Shown here piece by piece: positions 62,843 to 64,000 of a stretch of DNA of 64,000 nt (positions within the stretch are counted from its first letter, which is position 1; every line of letters starts with the position of its first letter). The notes under the pieces were generated by a model that made no database searches, was not told the origin of the DNA, and saw only the letters and a list, made by a program, of their open reading frames with translations. Location: assembly GCA_963969595.1 (NCBI GenBank), contig OZ018417.1, positions 16,308,501-16,372,500 on the forward strand, read 5' to 3'. Made by a program: the position numbers and the translations under genes. This DNA is from Neckera pumila. Its lineage: Eukaryota > Streptophyta > Bryopsida > Hypnales > Neckeraceae.

Positions 62843-63739
62843 CTAGCCTAGGCAACGTGCCGCTTGTCTATAGAAATGGTGACAAAAGTTTTTTGGTTGT
62901 GGATGGGCCGGCCACTTGGAACTACCTCTTCTCACAGGTAACGAACACAAGTGAAAAATGTCTAACAAAGCCACAACTGCATTGGCTTGCGATGAAGTGT
63001 CTCCATCCTTTTCAAAAAGAATATGCAATAGTTGATCTTGAACTTGCCTTGCTTGTACAGGTACTGGTAGTGCCTCCCCAGATTTGATTGGGGTCGAATC
63101 ACGGGCGCAGTGGTGGATCGACAGTCCCTTGTTTGTTGCCTTGCTGGTGCCTCGTAGGCGAGACGATGTTATTTGCGCCCTTCCTCCGTCTTTGAATTGC
63201 AGCGCACCACCAGTAAATGTTTCCATCCCTGCTTTGCTGCAACCCTTCGTTTGCTTGCAGGTCCCGACTCTATGAACCCGCTCCAGTTGCTTTTGCAAAT
63301 TTTGAGGCCCCTTTAGAACAAACTCTCTTCCAATGTCGACTGCTTGCAGGATCTTGTTGTCAACGGCCGACTGGTCCTCTGGTTGCAGGAGCCGCTTGTC
63401 GATGCTCCCCGCTTGGCCTTCCAATAGTTCAAGCTCTCTGTCCGACTAGTCCTCTGATTGCAAGAGCCGCTTGTCGATGCTCCCCGCCTGGCCTTCCAAT
63501 AGTTCGAGCTCTCTGTTGATGCTCCTCCGGGCGCAGCAGCTCCCTCTCAATGGTCGCTGCCTGTGCAGTTGTCCTTCGGTTGTCTGTAGTGTTTCCCTCT
63601 TCAACGGGTGAATTGATATCAACGTGGTTGTAGCCCTCCATGTTGAAAAATCTGCGTTTTTTATTCTCCTTTGTATGGTGTGAATGGCATTGTCATGATC
63701 AAAGCAGCCGCCAAAGAAAGGAGGACATGGTTTTTTCAC
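62843..63739 (-). pseudogene. Unknown coiled-coil-like open frame, one stop
   Basis: A frame of 298 codons broken by one TAG (63446-63448). The equivalent position in the neighbouring repeat copy is CAG, so a single C-to-T change explains it. The middle repeats a 25-residue helical unit (ELELLEGQAGSIDKRLLQ), followed by charged helical sequence and a short Cys/His end (CHHFYRQAARCLG). In another frame 63429-63641 begins MEGYNHVDINSPVEEGN, which looks like a natural N-terminus, so a frameshift near 63520 is possible. Family unknown; gag-like or transposon accessory protein are options. Confidence 0.35.
63366..63515. repeat. In-frame 75 bp tandem duplication
   Basis: Two copies of a 75 bp unit containing GAGCCGCTTGTCGATGCTCC (at 63389 and 63464), 25 codons each in the minus-strand frame of the unknown coiled-coil-like protein. 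A handful of differences. Confidence 0.9.
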
Positions 63740-64000
63740 TATATTTTTTTGAACTTTTTGAATGTTGTAGATGTCATTATTAGTTCATAGCTTTTGATGG
63801 TTGATCAATGGTACATGACACTTGATTTGTGTTTGAGATTAGTGCAAATCTATGATTTCTGGCATGAAATTTACGCTCAGGAGCACAGATCTAAGCCATG
63901 GTCTAATTGGTGTCATGATGCATTGAAAGATGGCACACAAAAATTTGTGAATGTGAAGTTGCAAAGTTTGGTTGCACCTATCTCATGAGTTTGATTGCAG

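Noticed and set aside
1..64000. CRISPR arrays, bacterial operons, rRNA genes
   Set aside because: Spliced plant genes and plant transposons show this is nuclear eukaryotic DNA. No regular spacer-repeat array or rRNA sequence was seen.

Overview
The window is nuclear DNA of a streptophyte plant, most likely a land plant with an AT-rich, transposon-filled genome. The genes have GT-AG introns, the proteins match plant versions of their families, and most of the sequence is decayed mobile DNA. I cannot name the species. A moss, fern, lycophyte or gymnosperm would all fit.

Four intact host genes can be supported, all on the minus strand and all within the first 25 kb: a single-exon PIG-H (GPI-GlcNAc transferase subunit, 4.2-4.7 kb); a two-exon NDUFB4/B15-like complex I subunit (7.0-8.4 kb); an eleven-exon organelle-targeted alpha/beta hydrolase of 647 residues (14.8-19.4 kb); and a five-exon NUDCD2-like CS-domain co-chaperone (23.0-24.5 kb). 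Exons were joined by hand from splice sites, phase and protein continuity. The genes are functionally unrelated and separately transcribed.

Between and beyond them the DNA is mobile or repetitive. At least seven copies or fragments of one family start and end in TTAA followed by CCCCTAAAGG-type inverted termini. A decayed piggyBac-type transposase lies at 59.1-60.8 kb, next to another end of that kind at 57.7 kb. This suggests a plant piggyBac-like family with short non-autonomous derivatives, the most interesting feature here. Other mobile pieces are a PIF/Harbinger-type transposase pseudogene (48.9-50.1 kb) with a convergent ORF1 remnant, a Tourist-like MITE with TAA target duplication just upstream of PIG-H, a CACTA-like foldback MITE with AGA duplication (53.5 kb), a tRNA-derived SINE head with a C-rich minisatellite, and a foldback repeat at 20.5 kb.

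From 28 to 44.5 kb the strand composition switches in sharp blocks (C over G, then G over C), which looks like nested insertions. Several short protein-like stretches on the minus strand of the C-rich blocks could not be identified. The last 2 kb hold two further decayed open frames of unknown family on the same strand as the piggyBac transposase.
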